A DNA stretch of 64,000 nt, from positions 1-64,000 of the forward strand of contig JANQNT010000012.1 of assembly GCA_028279445.1 (NCBI GenBank), read 5' to 3'. The stretch's first letter is position 1; each line of letters opens with the position of its first letter. The position numbers were made by a program, and so were the translations under genes. A model generated the notes under the pieces. That model was given only the letters and a program-made list of their open reading frames with translations. It searched no databases and was not told the origin of the DNA. The DNA is from Tepidamorphaceae bacterium. GTDB taxonomy: Bacteria > Pseudomonadota > Alphaproteobacteria > Rhizobiales > Tepidamorphaceae. This document shows positions 1 through 13,943 of the stretch, piece after piece.

Positions 1-3
1 GGT

Positions 4-41
4 CCGGGCGCACGCCCGGCAAAAGGTCCGGTGGACCTTTT
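4..41 (-). terminator. Hairpin pair beyond tgt, possible terminator
   Basis: Two perfect hairpins lie side by side: a 7-bp stem at 4-10/13-19 and a 9-bp stem at 21-29/33-41 made of AAAAGGTCC, loop GGT, GGACCTTTT. The second has a GC core flanked by A4 and T4, so it could end transcription in either direction. Read on the minus strand it lies after tgt and the family A repeat, where the queA-tgt transcript should stop. The GC stem is only 5 bp, so this may be a weak terminator. Confidence 0.45.
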
Positions 42-64
42 GAGGCCGGAACGCCCGCCAGGGC

Positions 65-225
65 CAGGGGCGAAATCCGCCGCGCCCTTCGGGTTCGCGG
101 CAAGCCGCCCATCTGCGGCACGAAGCCTCCTCGAATAGGCTTGGGCCTGTCCGTCGTCCGCTTCGCTGGCATCTGAACGGCTTGTCGCAAACAGAATGGC
201 GTGACCCAATTGAGTCCGGACCCTA
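65..225 (-). repeat. Family A repeat copy 1 (MITE-like), minus orientation
   Basis: Read on the minus strand this 161-bp block aligns without gaps to 29490-29650; I count about 6 mismatches. It starts with the same end, TAGGGTCCGGACTCAATTGGG. The first bases of that end (CTA on the plus strand, 223-225) are the stop codon of tgt. The far end seen in copy 2 is not recognisable here: the similarity stops at 65 and different palindromic sequence follows, so this copy is truncated or recombined. No protein could be recognised in it. Confidence 0.85.
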
Positions 226-1350
226 GACGCAGTCCAGATCGCCGCGTGCCCAGCCCTCGCGGCAGCGCGTCGCGAACGCCTCGAGCTCGCCGGCGGCGAT
301 GGCTTCCCGGATGCCCCCCATCAGCGATTGGTAGTAGGCGACGTTGACCCAGCTCAGCAGCATCGCGCCGAGTGGCTCGCCGGTCTTGACGAGGTGGTGC
401 AGATAGGCGCGTGCGTAGTCGCACGCGGCCGGGCAGTCGCTGTCCGCGTCGAGTGGACGCGGATCGTCGGCATGTCGGGCGTTGCGCAGGTTGATGCGGC
501 CGAAGCGGGTATAGGCGTGTCCGTGCCGGCCGGCGCGCGTCGGCATCACACAGTCGAACATGTCGATGCCGCGGGCGACCGCCCCCAGGATATCGTCGGG
601 CGTGCCGACGCCCATCAGGTAGCGCGGCTTGTCCGCCGGCAACTTCGGCACGGTGGCATCGAGCACCGCGAACATCACCTCCTGCGGCTCGCCGACGGCG
701 AGCCCGCCGACCGCCAGTCCGTGAAAGTCCATCGCTGCGAGCGCACCCGCCGAGCGTTCCCGCAAGGTCTCGTCGGCACCTCCCTGGACGATACCGAAGG
801 CGGCCGCGCCGGAGGATGCATCGAACGCCTCGAGACTGCGCTCGGCCCATCGCAGGGATAGCTCCATCGCGCGCTCGGCTTCCTCGTCGGTGCATGGCAG
901 CGCGACGCACTCGTCAAGTTGCATGTGGATGTCGGAGCCGAGCAGCGCCTGGATCTCCATTGCCCGTTCCGGCGTCAGCGCATGCTGCGATCCGTCAACA
1001 TGCGAGCGGAAGGTCACCCCCTCCTCGCTCACCGTCCGCAACGCGGCAAGCGACATCACCTGGAAGCCGCCGGAGTCGGTGAGGATCGGTTTGTCCCAGC
1101 GCATCAGCCGGTGCAGTCCGCCGAGCCGGGCGACGCGCTCGGCACCCGGTCGCAGCATCAGGTGATAGGTGTTGCCAAGCACGATGTCGGTTCCGGTCGC
1201 GGCGACCGTCTCCGGGAACATGGCCTTGACGGTGCCCGTCGTGCCGACCGGCATGAAGGCCGGCGTACGCACCTGGCCATGGGGCGTTTCGAAATGTCCG
1301 GTGCGCGCAACGCGATCACGCGCGGCGACATGGAACGAAAATCCGCTCAT
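223..1350 (-). CDS. tgt: Queuine tRNA-ribosyltransferase (TGT)
   Basis: Exchanges guanine-34 for preQ1 in GUN-anticodon tRNAs (queuosine pathway, cytosol). The 375-residue protein has the family's usual length. Visible motifs are TDSGGFQ at 91-97, with the general-base Asp92, and [10 protein letters not shown] at 263-272, with the nucleophile Asp266. The C-terminal zinc site is atypical: the segment [17 protein letters not shown] (about 303-319) has Ser where the first Cys of the usual C-x-C-x2-C is expected, and the remaining Cys306 and Cys310 are spaced C-x3-C. The start ATG overlaps the queA stop by 4 bp, so the two enzymes of successive pathway steps are coupled. The stop codon lies at the edge of a family A repeat, so the C terminus may have been trimmed by that insertion. 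Confidence 0.97.
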   Translation of the reverse strand: MSGFSFHVAARDRVARTGHFETPHGQVRTPAFMPVGTTGTVKAMFPETVAATGTDIVLGNTYHLMLRPGAERVARLGGLHRLMRWDKPILTDSGGFQVMSLAALRTVSEEGVTFRSHVDGSQHALTPERAMEIQALLGSDIHMQLDECVALPCTDEEAERAMELSLRWAERSLEAFDASSGAAAFGIVQGGADETLRERSAGALAAMDFHGLAVGGLAVGEPQEVMFAVLDATVPKLPADKPRYLMGVGTPDDILGAVARGIDMFDCVMPTRAGRHGHAYTRFGRINLRNARHADDPRPLDADSDCPAACDYARAYLHHLVKTGEPLGAMLLSWVNVAYYQSLMGGIREAIAAGELEAFATRCREGWARGDLDCV

Positions 1351-2417
1351 GCCTCGCTCCGGTCAAGCAGCGTCGCGTCACCGTAGGAATAGAAGCGGTA
1401 GCGCTCGGCGATCGCGTGGGCGTAGGCCGCCTGCATGGTGTCCATACCGCTGAAGGCACAGACCAGCATGAACAGCGTCGAACGCGGCAAATGGAAATTG
1501 GTTAACAGCCGATCGACCAGCCGGAAACGGTATCCAGGCTTGATAAAGATGTTTGTTTCGGATGCGAAATAATGCAAAAGGCCATCGTTACCAACGGCCG
1601 ATTCAAGCAAACGCAGCGCGGTCGTGCCCACCGCGACGACGCGCCCGCCGGCCGCACGCGCATGGTTAATGGCGGCCGCAGTGTCCGCGTCGATCTCGCC
1701 GTATTCAGCGTGCATGACGTGGTCGTCAGTGTCCTCACTCTTCACCGGCAGGAAGGTGCCCGCGCCCACATGCAGCGTGAGATAGGCGCACGCGACGCCG
1801 GCCTGCCGCAACCGCTCCAGCATCGGTTCATCGAAATGCAGGCCGGCCGTGGGCGCGGCGACGGAGCCATCGCGCCTGGCATAGACGGTCTGGTAGTCGG
1901 CGCGATCCTGATCGTCGGCGCGCCGGCGCGAGGCAATGTAGGGAGGCAGCGGCATGGCGCCGAGCACATCGATCAGCGCGGCGAGTTCGCCCGGCTCGGC
2001 ATCGAAGCGCAGCACGATCTCGCCACCGCCGGGCGTCTCGATCACCTGCGCGTCGAGCACCGCGCCCGCCATGTTGGCAAAGCGCAGCCGGTCATCGACC
2101 GCGATGCGTTTTGCCGGCCGCGCGAAGGCGCGCCAGGTCAGCGCGTCGAGTTGCTTGTGCAGGTTGAGCGAGATCGCCGCCCTCGCCTCGCCGCGCAGCC
2201 GCTCCCCGGTCAGCGCTGCGGGCAGCACGCGGGTGTCGTTGAAGACCAGCACATCGCCCGGCGTCAGAAGGTCGACGAGATCGCTGATCGTGTGATCGCT
2301 CAGCACCGGATCGGCATGCGGGCGCACGCTGAGCAACCGCGCCGCCTCGCGCGGTATGGCGGGCCGCAGCGCGATCAGTTCCTCGGGCAGATCGAAATCA
2401 AACAGGTCGACACGCAT
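1347..2417 (-). CDS. queA: S-adenosylmethionine:tRNA ribosyltransferase-isomerase
   Basis: Transfers and isomerises the ribosyl group of SAM onto preQ1-tRNA to give epoxyqueuosine-tRNA, the step after Tgt. It is 356 residues, normal for the family. Conserved QueA blocks are visible: [10 protein letters not shown] at about 58-67, APTAGLHF and [11 protein letters not shown] in the middle, and [10 protein letters not shown] near the C terminus. It is followed by tgt with a TCAT (ATGA) 4-bp overlap. A 224-bp gap holding a family B hairpin repeat separates it from the upstream cyclophilin genes, so it may have its own promoter or be read through from gyrA-coaD. Confidence 0.97.
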   Translation of the reverse strand: MRVDLFDFDLPEELIALRPAIPREAARLLSVRPHADPVLSDHTISDLVDLLTPGDVLVFNDTRVLPAALTGERLRGEARAAISLNLHKQLDALTWRAFARPAKRIAVDDRLRFANMAGAVLDAQVIETPGGGEIVLRFDAEPGELAALIDVLGAMPLPPYIASRRRADDQDRADYQTVYARRDGSVAAPTAGLHFDEPMLERLRQAGVACAYLTLHVGAGTFLPVKSEDTDDHVMHAEYGEIDADTAAAINHARAAGGRVVAVGTTALRLLESAVGNDGLLHYFASETNIFIKPGYRFRLVDRLLTNFHLPRSTLFMLVCAFSGMDTMQAAYAHAIAERYRFYSYGDATLLDRSEA

Positions 2418-2482
2418 GGTGGCATCAGCCTGGCCGTGGGTTCATCAATTGGTCCGGGCGCAACTATGCGGAAACGGTCGAC

Positions 2483-2561
2483 CTCATCTACGAGGTGCGA
2501 GCCCGACACCCTCGACCCTTCGAGGCGCGTTGTACGCGCACCTCTGGATGAGGGTGTCGAC
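2483..2561 (+). repeat. Family B hairpin repeat, copy 1
   Basis: A block between the cyclophilin stop and the queA start contains CCGACACCCTC at about 2502-2512, pairing with GAGGGTGTCG at about 2550-2559 around an inner CGCG/CGCG stem. It matches the reverse complement of the larger repeat at 9082-9190, including shared strings such as CGACCCTTCGAGG and GATGAGGGTGTCG. The whole 2418-2641 gap otherwise shows no gene. Similar hairpins built from CTCATC, GAGGTGCGAGC and CTTCGAGG are common between genes in Hyphomicrobiales (general knowledge). Confidence 0.75.
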
Positions 2562-2641
2562 GGCGAGTCGCGAAGGCGAGATCAACCAGCTTGCTGCACC
2601 TTGCTGGGGTAACGCCACCGGCTTGCGCGCCCGGCCAACGC

Positions 2642-3115
2642 TCAGCCGATGTCGGCGGCGACCTTCATGGAGACGATCTTGTCGGGATCGATCACCGGCT
2701 CGCCGCGCTTGATCTTGTCGACGTTGTCCATGCCGTCGGTGACCTCGCCCCAGACAGTGTACTGACCGTCGAGAAAGCTGGCGTCGCCGAAGCAGATGAA
2801 GAACTGGCTGTCGGCAGAGTTGGGGTCCTGGGCACGGGCCATGGATGCGGTTCCGCGCTGATGGGAGGCGGAGTTGAACTCGGCCTTCAGCTTGTGCCCC
2901 GAACCGCCCGTGCCGGTGCCGGTCGGGTCGCCGGTCTGGGCCATGAAACCTTCGATGACGCGATGGAACACGACGCCGTCATAGAAGCCTTCGCGGGCCA
3001 GTTCCTTGATGCGCGCGACGTGATTGGGCGCAAGGTCCGGCCGCAGGGCAATGGTCACCTGCCCTTGCGTCGTCTCGAGCACCAGCGTGTTTTCGGGATC
3101 GGCATTGTCGGTCAT
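2642..3115 (-). CDS. Peptidyl-prolyl cis-trans isomerase, cyclophilin type, cytoplasmic
   Basis: Cyclophilin catalysing proline isomerisation during protein folding. At 157 residues it is a single-domain enzyme without a signal peptide, so cytoplasmic. The active-site block FHRVIEGFMAQTGDPTGTG carries the conserved Arg and Gln, and QFFICFGDASFLDGQYTVWG carries the Phe and Leu of the binding pocket. It lies 36 bp after a second cyclophilin that is clearly paralogous but carries a lipoprotein signal, so a tandem duplication has given two compartments. PpiB is the closest general name; I leave the symbol blank because the two paralogues cannot be told apart by name from sequence. Confidence 0.95.
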   Translation of the reverse strand: MTDNADPENTLVLETTQGQVTIALRPDLAPNHVARIKELAREGFYDGVVFHRVIEGFMAQTGDPTGTGTGGSGHKLKAEFNSASHQRGTASMARAQDPNSADSQFFICFGDASFLDGQYTVWGEVTDGMDNVDKIKRGEPVIDPDKIVSMKVAADIG

Positions 3116-3151
3116 GAGTCCTGGTCTCCCCTCAAAAAAGAATGCGACGCG

Positions 3152-3721
3152 TCAACTTGAAACGTCGGCTGCAATGCGCATGGAGATGATCTTGTCGGGA
3201 TTGGCCGGCGGTTCACCGCGGACGATCTTGTCGACATGCTCCATGCCGTCGGTGACGCGGCCGAAGACGGTGTACTGACCGTCGAGGAAGCGCGCGTCGG
3301 CAAAGCAGATGAAGAACTGGCTGTTGGCGGAGTTGGGATCCTGCGAGCGCGCCATGCCGAGCACACCGCGCACGAAGGGCTCGCTGGAGAACTCCGCCGG
3401 CAGGTCTTCCAGTTCCGATCCGCCGAAACCGGTTCCCGTCGGATCGCCGGTCTGGGCCATGAAGCCCTCGATGACGCGGTGGAAGACGATGCCGTCATAG
3501 AAGCCCCGTCGGGCCAGAACCTTGATGCGTTCGACATGCTTGGGCGCAAGTTGCGGCAGCAGTTCGACGGTCACGGTGCCGCTCTTCAGTTCGATCAGCA
3601 GCGTGTTTTCCGCGCTGGCGCCACCGCTCGGTAGCGCCGGCTCCTGCGGCGTCGGCGCATCGGAACACGCCGCCAGCATGAGAACGAACGAAAGGGCAAG
3701 GGCGAGGCCCGGTATACGCAT
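3152..3721 (-). CDS. Peptidyl-prolyl cis-trans isomerase, cyclophilin-type lipoprotein
   Basis: A 189-residue cyclophilin with an export signal. Residues 1-18 form a hydrophobic segment ending in the lipobox LAAC, so Cys19 is the expected lipidation site, followed by a short Pro/Ala linker and the isomerase domain from about residue 38. The Asp after the Cys (SDAP) does not sit at the +2 position, so outer-membrane sorting is plausible. The catalytic block FHRVIEGFMAQTGDPTGTG is identical to that of the cytoplasmic paralogue downstream. Likely role: folding of periplasmic proteins. It sits 41 bp after coaD and is probably co-transcribed with it. Confidence 0.94.
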   Translation of the reverse strand: MRIPGLALALSFVLMLAACSDAPTPQEPALPSGGASAENTLLIELKSGTVTVELLPQLAPKHVERIKVLARRGFYDGIVFHRVIEGFMAQTGDPTGTGFGGSELEDLPAEFSSEPFVRGVLGMARSQDPNSANSQFFICFADARFLDGQYTVFGRVTDGMEHVDKIVRGEPPANPDKIISMRIAADVSS

Positions 3722-3762
3722 GAGGTGCTCCTGGAGACTCTGAGAAGACGGTGGCCGGCGCG

Positions 3763-4257
3763 TCAGCGCAGCCTTTGGGAAAGCTGCTCGGCGACGCTGG
3801 CGGGAACGAAGGCGGAGACGTCGCCGCCCATGGCCGCGATCTGGCGCACCAGGCTGGCAGCAATATGGCGCACCGGCGGCGCGGCCGGCAGGAACACGGT
3901 GGCGATCTCGGGCGCCATCTCACCGTTCATGCCCGCCATCTGCATTTCGTAGTCGAAGTCGGTCGCATCACGCAGGCCGCGAATGATGGCGTTGGCACCC
4001 TCCGCGCGCGCCGCCTCCACCACAAGTCCATCGAAAGTGGCCAGGCGCAATTCGCAACCACCGGCCAGCACACCATCGGTCTCGCGTGTCAGCATGTCCA
4101 TGCGCTCCTCGGCGCTGAACAGGGGCGACTTGCCGTGGTGCACGCCGATCGCCACCACCAGCACATCGCACATGACGCTGGCGCGGGCGATCACGTCGAG
4201 GTGGCCCTTGGTGACCGGATCGAAGCTGCCCGGATAGAGCAGGACGCGTTGCGACAT
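3763..4257 (-). CDS. coaD: Phosphopantetheine adenylyltransferase
   Basis: Makes dephospho-CoA from 4'-phosphopantetheine and ATP, the penultimate step of CoA synthesis. The 164-residue length is standard. The nucleotidyltransferase signature is at the N terminus, [16 protein letters not shown], with the T-x-G-H type motif at TKGH. The substrate-binding [13 protein letters not shown] block is in the middle. The family's later ISSTxVR segment reads IAASLVR here. It lies 16 bp after the LysE-family gene and 41 bp before the lipoprotein cyclophilin, within the gyrA-to-tgt minus-strand run typical of Hyphomicrobiales. Confidence 0.97.
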   Translation of the reverse strand: MSQRVLLYPGSFDPVTKGHLDVIARASVMCDVLVVAIGVHHGKSPLFSAEERMDMLTRETDGVLAGGCELRLATFDGLVVEAARAEGANAIIRGLRDATDFDYEMQMAGMNGEMAPEIATVFLPAAPPVRHIAASLVRQIAAMGGDVSAFVPASVAEQLSQRLR

Positions 4258-4273
4258 GGTGAGGGCTCCGAAC

Positions 4274-4900
4274 TCAGGCGCGCTTCGTCAGCGCCAGCCA
4301 TATGCCGCCACCGATCAGGAAGCTGCCCGAAACGCGCTCGAGCAGCCGCACCCGGTGGCGGCTGAACAGCCTGCCGGTCTTGCCGGCGAGCAAGGCGTAA
4401 CCGCCGTCGAGCACTGTGGCGACCACCATGAACACCGCCGCCAGCAGCATCGCCTGCAGCGCGGTGCTGCCGCGCGCGGGATCGATGAACTGCGGGATGA
4501 ACGCGCCGAAGAACACCAGCGCCTTCGGATTGGACAGGATGACGATGAAGCCCTGCAGGAAGAAGTTGCGCCGCGCGGAGGCGGTGTCCACGTCACCGGG
4601 GCCGGCGAGCGTTCCGTCCGAGCGCCACAACTTGATGCCGAGCCAGATCAGGTAGGCGGCGCCGGCGAGCTTCACCCAGACGAACATCTCGCCCATGACG
4701 CGCACGACCGTCTCAAGCCCGAAGGCCAGCACCACCAGCATGATGGCGAGACCCGCCTGGGTGCCGGCCACATTCATCAGTCCGGCGCGCGTGCCGTAGC
4801 GCAGGCTGTTGGCGATGATCACGGTGACGGAGGGTCCCGGCACGATCACAACGACCACGCAGGCAAGCACGTAGGTGATGAACAGCGCTGGGTCGATCAT
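4274..4900 (-). CDS. LysE/RhtB family amino-acid exporter
   Basis: A 208-residue integral membrane protein of the LysE superfamily (lysine, homoserine/threonine and related exporters). The N terminus begins with a hydrophobic helix, then the family's [20 protein letters not shown] segment (residues about 20-39), where PGP is the conserved RhtB motif. A later FxGAFIPQF block matches the family core, and five to six membrane spans are visible. The exported substrate cannot be predicted. It lies between gyrA (54 bp) and coaD (16 bp) on the same strand. An exporter at this position is not a fixed part of the surrounding gene order as I know it. Confidence 0.92.
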   Translation of the reverse strand: MIDPALFITYVLACVVVVIVPGPSVTVIIANSLRYGTRAGLMNVAGTQAGLAIMLVVLAFGLETVVRVMGEMFVWVKLAGAAYLIWLGIKLWRSDGTLAGPGDVDTASARRNFFLQGFIVILSNPKALVFFGAFIPQFIDPARGSTALQAMLLAAVFMVVATVLDGGYALLAGKTGRLFSRHRVRLLERVSGSFLIGGGIWLALTKRA

Positions 4901-4954
4901 GACGGGTTCCCGGTTGTCAGGCCGCCCCGTCGGGGGCGCGAAGGAGCCGGTATA

Positions 4955-7822
<2,868 letters not shown>

Positions 7823-8017
7823 GGACTGTCATCCAAGTGTTGATTTAATGGTTCTAGGTAGCCGATTCTTGCCCTGGCAGGCTAGGGTTTCGCGCAGGAA
7901 AAGCCCCGTAATCACAGGTATTTTGGGCGTTTTGCGGGCAATGCGTGCGCAAACCAGAAACCAGCGTGCTAGGCTGGTGGCAAACGCGCAGGCAAACGCT
8001 TGAAACGGGGGATCGGC

Positions 8018-8362
8018 ATGATGGCGAAGACAGCGCTCAGGGGCACGTTCCTGATGGCTTTCGCGGCGGGTGTTGTGGTCGCGACGGGGGTGCATTCGCC
8101 AGCGCAGGCGCAGAGCTTCAACTGTGCCAAGGCCAGTACGCCGGACGAGGTGCTGATCTGCCAGAACCCCTATCTGGCCGATCTCGACGAGCAGATGGCG
8201 TCGCTGTACTTCACCACCCGCAACCGCCTCTCCGGCAATGCCCGCCGGCAGATCGAGCGCGATCAGAAGGCGTGGCTGGAAGGCCGCATGCGCTGCGGCC
8301 GCGACGGTCCGTGCATCGCCGATGCCTACAATCGGCGGATCGTGGCGCTGCAATACTACTGA
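8018..8362 (+). CDS. Secreted LprI-like (DUF1311) protein
   Basis: A small exported protein, 114 residues from the ATG at 8018; a purine-rich GGGGGA lies 7-12 bases before it, and the in-frame TTG at 8000 is a poorer start. A signal peptide ends at about AQA-Q (residue 32). The mature part has four cysteines (FNCAK, LICQNP, MRCGRD, GPCIAD), matching the conserved Cys pattern of the lysozyme-inhibitor LprI N-terminal family, and the DQKAWLEGR core. The precise role is unknown; members are periplasmic or lipid-anchored, and one mycobacterial member inhibits lysozyme. marC follows 26 bp downstream and may be co-transcribed. Confidence 0.8.
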   Translation: MMAKTALRGTFLMAFAAGVVVATGVHSPAQAQSFNCAKASTPDEVLICQNPYLADLDEQMASLYFTTRNRLSGNARRQIERDQKAWLEGRMRCGRDGPCIADAYNRRIVALQYY

Positions 8363-8388
8363 GCGCGCCAACGGCTCCCGCGTACACC

Positions 8389-9021
8389 ATGCCCTACGAT
8401 TACTTCATCACCGCCTTCGCCATGCTGTTCGTGGCGATCGACCCGATCGGCCTGGCGCCGATCTTTCTCGCCGTCACTGGCGGTTTCGACGAAAAGCAGC
8501 GCCGGCAGGTCGCGGTACGCGCAACGCTGATCGCGGTTTTCGTGCTGGCCGCCAGCCTGTTCGGCGGCGCGCCGCTGCTCGATGCGCTCGGCATCTCGCT
8601 GCCGGCGTTTCGCGTCGCCGGCGGCCTGCTGCTGTTCTGGATCGCAGCGGAGATGGTCTTCGAGCGCCGCAGCGAGCGCAAGCACTCCTCGGCGAAGGAC
8701 CAGATTTCCCGCGACCACCTGGAGAACATCGCGGCCTTCCCGCTGGCCATACCGCTGATGGCCGGGCCCGGCGCGATCACCGCGGTGATCCTGCTCGCCG
8801 GGCGCGCCGAGGGCGATCCGGTGAAGCTCGGCGGGCTCGTCGGCATCGTCGCCGGCGTGCTGCTGCTGTGCTTCCTGTCCTACCTGTTCGCCGCGCGTAT
8901 TGACCGCTTCCTCGGCGTCACCGTGCGCATCGTCCTGACCAGGCTGCTCGGGGTCATTCTCGCCGCATTGGCGGTCCAGTTCGTGGCCGACGGCGTGATC
9001 GCGTTCATCGCGGCGGCCTGA
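8389..9021 (+). CDS. MarC family integral membrane protein
   Basis: A 210-residue protein with about six membrane helices, starting MPYDYFITAF. The family core is visible: an N-terminal AIDPIGLAPIFLAVTGG, a central glycine-rich helix (RVAGGLLLFWIAAEMVF) and the AIPLMAGPGAITAVILL block in the second half. The family was once linked to multiple antibiotic resistance, but that link was withdrawn and its function is unknown. Placement between gyrA and ssb is usual in Hyphomicrobiales. The reading frame is open upstream of 8389, but that part overlaps the lprI-like gene and looks non-coding. Confidence 0.9.
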   Translation: MPYDYFITAFAMLFVAIDPIGLAPIFLAVTGGFDEKQRRQVAVRATLIAVFVLAASLFGGAPLLDALGISLPAFRVAGGLLLFWIAAEMVFERRSERKHSSAKDQISRDHLENIAAFPLAIPLMAGPGAITAVILLAGRAEGDPVKLGGLVGIVAGVLLLCFLSYLFAARIDRFLGVTVRIVLTRLLGVILAALAVQFVADGVIAFIAAA

Positions 9022-9081
9022 TCGCTCTGGCTCGATACGCAGTTCCCCGCTACCGAATCCTTACCTGTGCAGCGCGAAATT

Positions 9082-9190
9082 CCCCTCGTCCTTCGAGGCT
9101 CGATCCCCGACACCCTCATCTGCGAGGTGCCCGCAAAGCGGGCCTCGAAGGGTCGAGGGTGTCGGAGCTCTCGCACCTCAGGATGAGGGG
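9082..9190. repeat. Family B hairpin repeat, copy 2, in convergent marC/ssb gap
   Basis: The sequence folds on itself over its full length: the outer CCCCTCGTCC (9082-9091) pairs with GGATGAGGGG (9181-9190); the inner CCGACACCCTC pairs perfectly with GAGGGTGTCGG; and the tip CCCGC-AAA-GCGGG closes the stem. It is homologous in inverted orientation to 2483-2561. The position between two convergent stops (marC at 9021, ssb at 9257) suits a bidirectional transcription terminator or an mRNA 3'-end stabiliser. The rest of 9022-9256 shows no gene. Confidence 0.85.
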
Positions 9191-9256
9191 AATTTAGCGG
9201 CTTCTCCGGATTTCCGCCTTTGCGGCATGCCGGGCCCGACCGTTACGCAAAGTTGA

Positions 9257-9757
9257 TCAGAACGGGATGTCGTCGTCGAGGTCGGCACCGGCCGGTGCCG
9301 GTGCGCGACCGCCGCCCCCACCCGCTGCACCGCCGCCTGGCGAGTCAAGCGCGCCGGAACGGCCGAAGTCCGAACCGCCGCCGGCGAAGTCGCCGCCGCG
9401 CTCGTTGCGCCCGTCGAGCATGGTCAGCGTGGAATTGAAGCCCTGCAGCACCACTTCCGTGGTGTAGCGCTTCTGACCGGACTGGTCTTCCCACTCGCGG
9501 GTCTGCAACTGGCCTTCCAGATAGACCTTGGAGCCCTTGCGCAGGTACTGCTCGGCGATGCGGCACAGCCCCTCGCTGAAGATCACCACGCGGTGCCACT
9601 CGGTGCGCTCGCGGCGCTCGCCGGAATTCTTGTCGCGCCAGCTCTCCGAGGTGGCCACCCGCAGGTTGGCGACGGGACGCCCGTCCTGCGTGCGGCGGAT
9701 TTCCGGGTCCGCCCCCAGATTGCCAACCAGAATGACCTTGTTGACGCTGCCTGCCAT
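9257..9757 (-). CDS. ssb: Single-stranded DNA-binding protein
   Basis: Coats single-stranded DNA in replication, repair and recombination. The 166-residue protein has the OB-fold in residues 1-110, starting [19 protein letters not shown], followed by a Gly-rich flexible linker and the acidic C-terminal tip DDDIPF that recruits partner proteins. It is convergent with marC and separated from divergently transcribed uvrA by 800 bp. In many Hyphomicrobiales ssb and uvrA are neighbours. No clear LexA box precedes ssb, but one lies closer to uvrA in the shared gap. Confidence 0.98.
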   Translation of the reverse strand: MAGSVNKVILVGNLGADPEIRRTQDGRPVANLRVATSESWRDKNSGERRERTEWHRVVIFSEGLCRIAEQYLRKGSKVYLEGQLQTREWEDQSGQKRYTTEVVLQGFNSTLTMLDGRNERGGDFAGGGSDFGRSGALDSPGGGAAGGGGGRAPAPAGADLDDDIPF

Positions 9758-10407
9758 ATCACTTTCTCCGCTTACGTATCACGTTCCGCGTCCAACCAAA
9801 TCGCGCATTCAAAGGCCTGTTTCACCGACCCACCGCCGGCACAAACGACCTTCAACCGAAGGCGCACAATAGCCGAGCAACTGCTATCATGCGCGCGCCT
9901 TGCGCGCTTTCCACAGGAGATTATGTTCTACTTTTGTTCCTGTCAAACACCAGTTTCCGCGTACGAGAACGGCCCCGCCGCATCTGTTTCTTCTGCGCGC
10001 GGGGCCTTGAAATGGCTTATCGCCGGTAACCGGTTTTAGCCGGTCGTCTCTTCGGCCTGACAGTCCGTCGCGCGTCTCGAGCCAACGCGGACCGTGCGGC
10101 CTCAAATCATATGGATTGTCGGCGGACGGGAGAAGCGCCTGTCACCTGACGCCCTTGAACCGACCGTGCCCCGCCCGCGTGGCGGGGCTGCGACAACTCT
10201 TCGGTGGTTTCATGCCCCTCTCCGCGTGTTTGCTGGCTCCCTCAGGCGAGGGCCGGTCGGGCTGGCGAACCACACGGACGATGACGGAGCGATAGGCGCT
10301 GCAAACGTCGGTCCATATGACTCGTTCCGACGTAGAGGAGCGTGCGCCTCCGATGACGTAGCGTCAAGCATCTTGCGATCACTTTTGAGCTGCGTTATCC
10401 ACATGAT
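9758..10407. other. Gene-poor part of the long ssb-uvrA intergenic region
   Basis: I see no convincing protein gene here; the open frames lack conserved features and ribosome sites. Two structured spots stand out: a hairpin with a perfect 8-bp stem, GGCCCCGC (9971-9978) pairing with GCGGGGCC (9999-10006), and a GC-rich hairpin near 10168-10188 (CCCCGCCC GCG TGGCGGGG). The length, over 600 bp in an otherwise compact region, leaves room for an unrecognised small RNA. A proper covariance-model search would be needed to decide. Confidence 0.4.
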
Positions 10408-10422
10408 GTTCGATATTTGTTC
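10408..10422 (+). promoter_or_regulatory. LexA box upstream of uvrA
   Basis: GTTCGATATTTGTTC at these positions is an exact match to the alphaproteobacterial SOS operator GTTC-N7-GTTC. It lies 137 bp before the uvrA start. uvrA is a classical LexA target, so UV and other DNA damage should induce it. The distance to the start implies a leader of roughly 100 bases or more. Confidence 0.8.
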
Positions 10423-10558
10423 CAGTAATCGTGCCAACCGCCCTCGCCGCGCTCGACTTTGCGCTGCCGACGGCTACATCAGGTGGGCGTATTGGCGGCT
10501 GCGGGACGATGTGCGGGCACGATGACCTGAACCTGGCGTGCGGAGGCCATGCCCGACG

Positions 10559-13450
<2,892 letters not shown>

Positions 13451-13498
13451 CTGCCCCGCCGGAGCACACGGCTGGCGCACGACCGTGCGATTCCATTT
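13451..13498. other. Spacer between uvrA and family C repeat block
   Basis: Forty-eight bases after the uvrA stop with no gene. Its last part (ATTCCATTTCGCTCACGCC) is echoed in inverted form at 13866-13887 and again near 13699-13713, so the repeat mosaic may begin slightly earlier than the annotated left edge. Confidence 0.5.
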
Positions 13499-13932
13499 CG
13501 CTCACGCCAGTTGCGCTGACGCGCAACGGCTCCGCGGGGGCGGCCTGACCGGCCGGGCGCACGGTCGTGCGCCTGGGGCCCTAACGCTCCGCCGGTGCGA
13601 GGAACGAACCCAGACACGCGACTGCGTGTCCGCGCGATAGCGCGCCCCCGCGGAGGCGTCGACCCCGGACGGCACGAAGTGCCTGATCCGGGGGAGACTT
13701 GCCGTGAGCGAAATAAAACCGAGGCGGCCTGACCGGCCGGGCGCACGGTCGTGCGCCCGGGGTCCCAACGCTCCGCCAGTACAAGGAATGAACCCAGACA
13801 CGCGACTGCGTGTCCGCGCGATAGCGCGCCCTCGCGGAGCCGTGCGCGCGGACATTGTCCGAGCAAACTGGCGTGAGCGGATTCCATGCTGGCCGTTCGG
13901 CTTGTCCGAAAACCGGTGCCCACTTTTCGGGC
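13499..13932. repeat. Family C repeat mosaic with 184-bp tandem duplication
   Basis: The block 13499-13879 is bounded by a perfect 14-bp inverted repeat, CGCTCACGCCAGTT (13499-13512) and AACTGGCGTGAGCG (13866-13879). Inside are two ungapped 115-bp copies at 13541-13655 and 13725-13839 (offset 184). Each is a chain of hairpins: GGGCGCAC-GGTC-GTGCGCCC (perfect in the second copy, one mismatch in the first), GACACGC-GACT-GCGTGTC and GCGCG-ATA-GCGCGC. A further hairpin TTGCGC-TGAC-GCGCAA is at 13511-13526. A separate 44-bp module ending in CCCACTTTTCGGGC is at 13889-13932. It fills the convergent gap between uvrA and the transglutaminase-like gene. No protein product is supported. Confidence 0.85.
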
Positions 13933-13943
13933 CTCGCGGCTGA

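Noticed and set aside
13499-13932. Protein genes in the uvrA-downstream block (open frames of 60-217 codons)
   Set aside because: All six frames are open by chance because of GC richness; the sequence is explained by chained palindromes and a tandem duplication.
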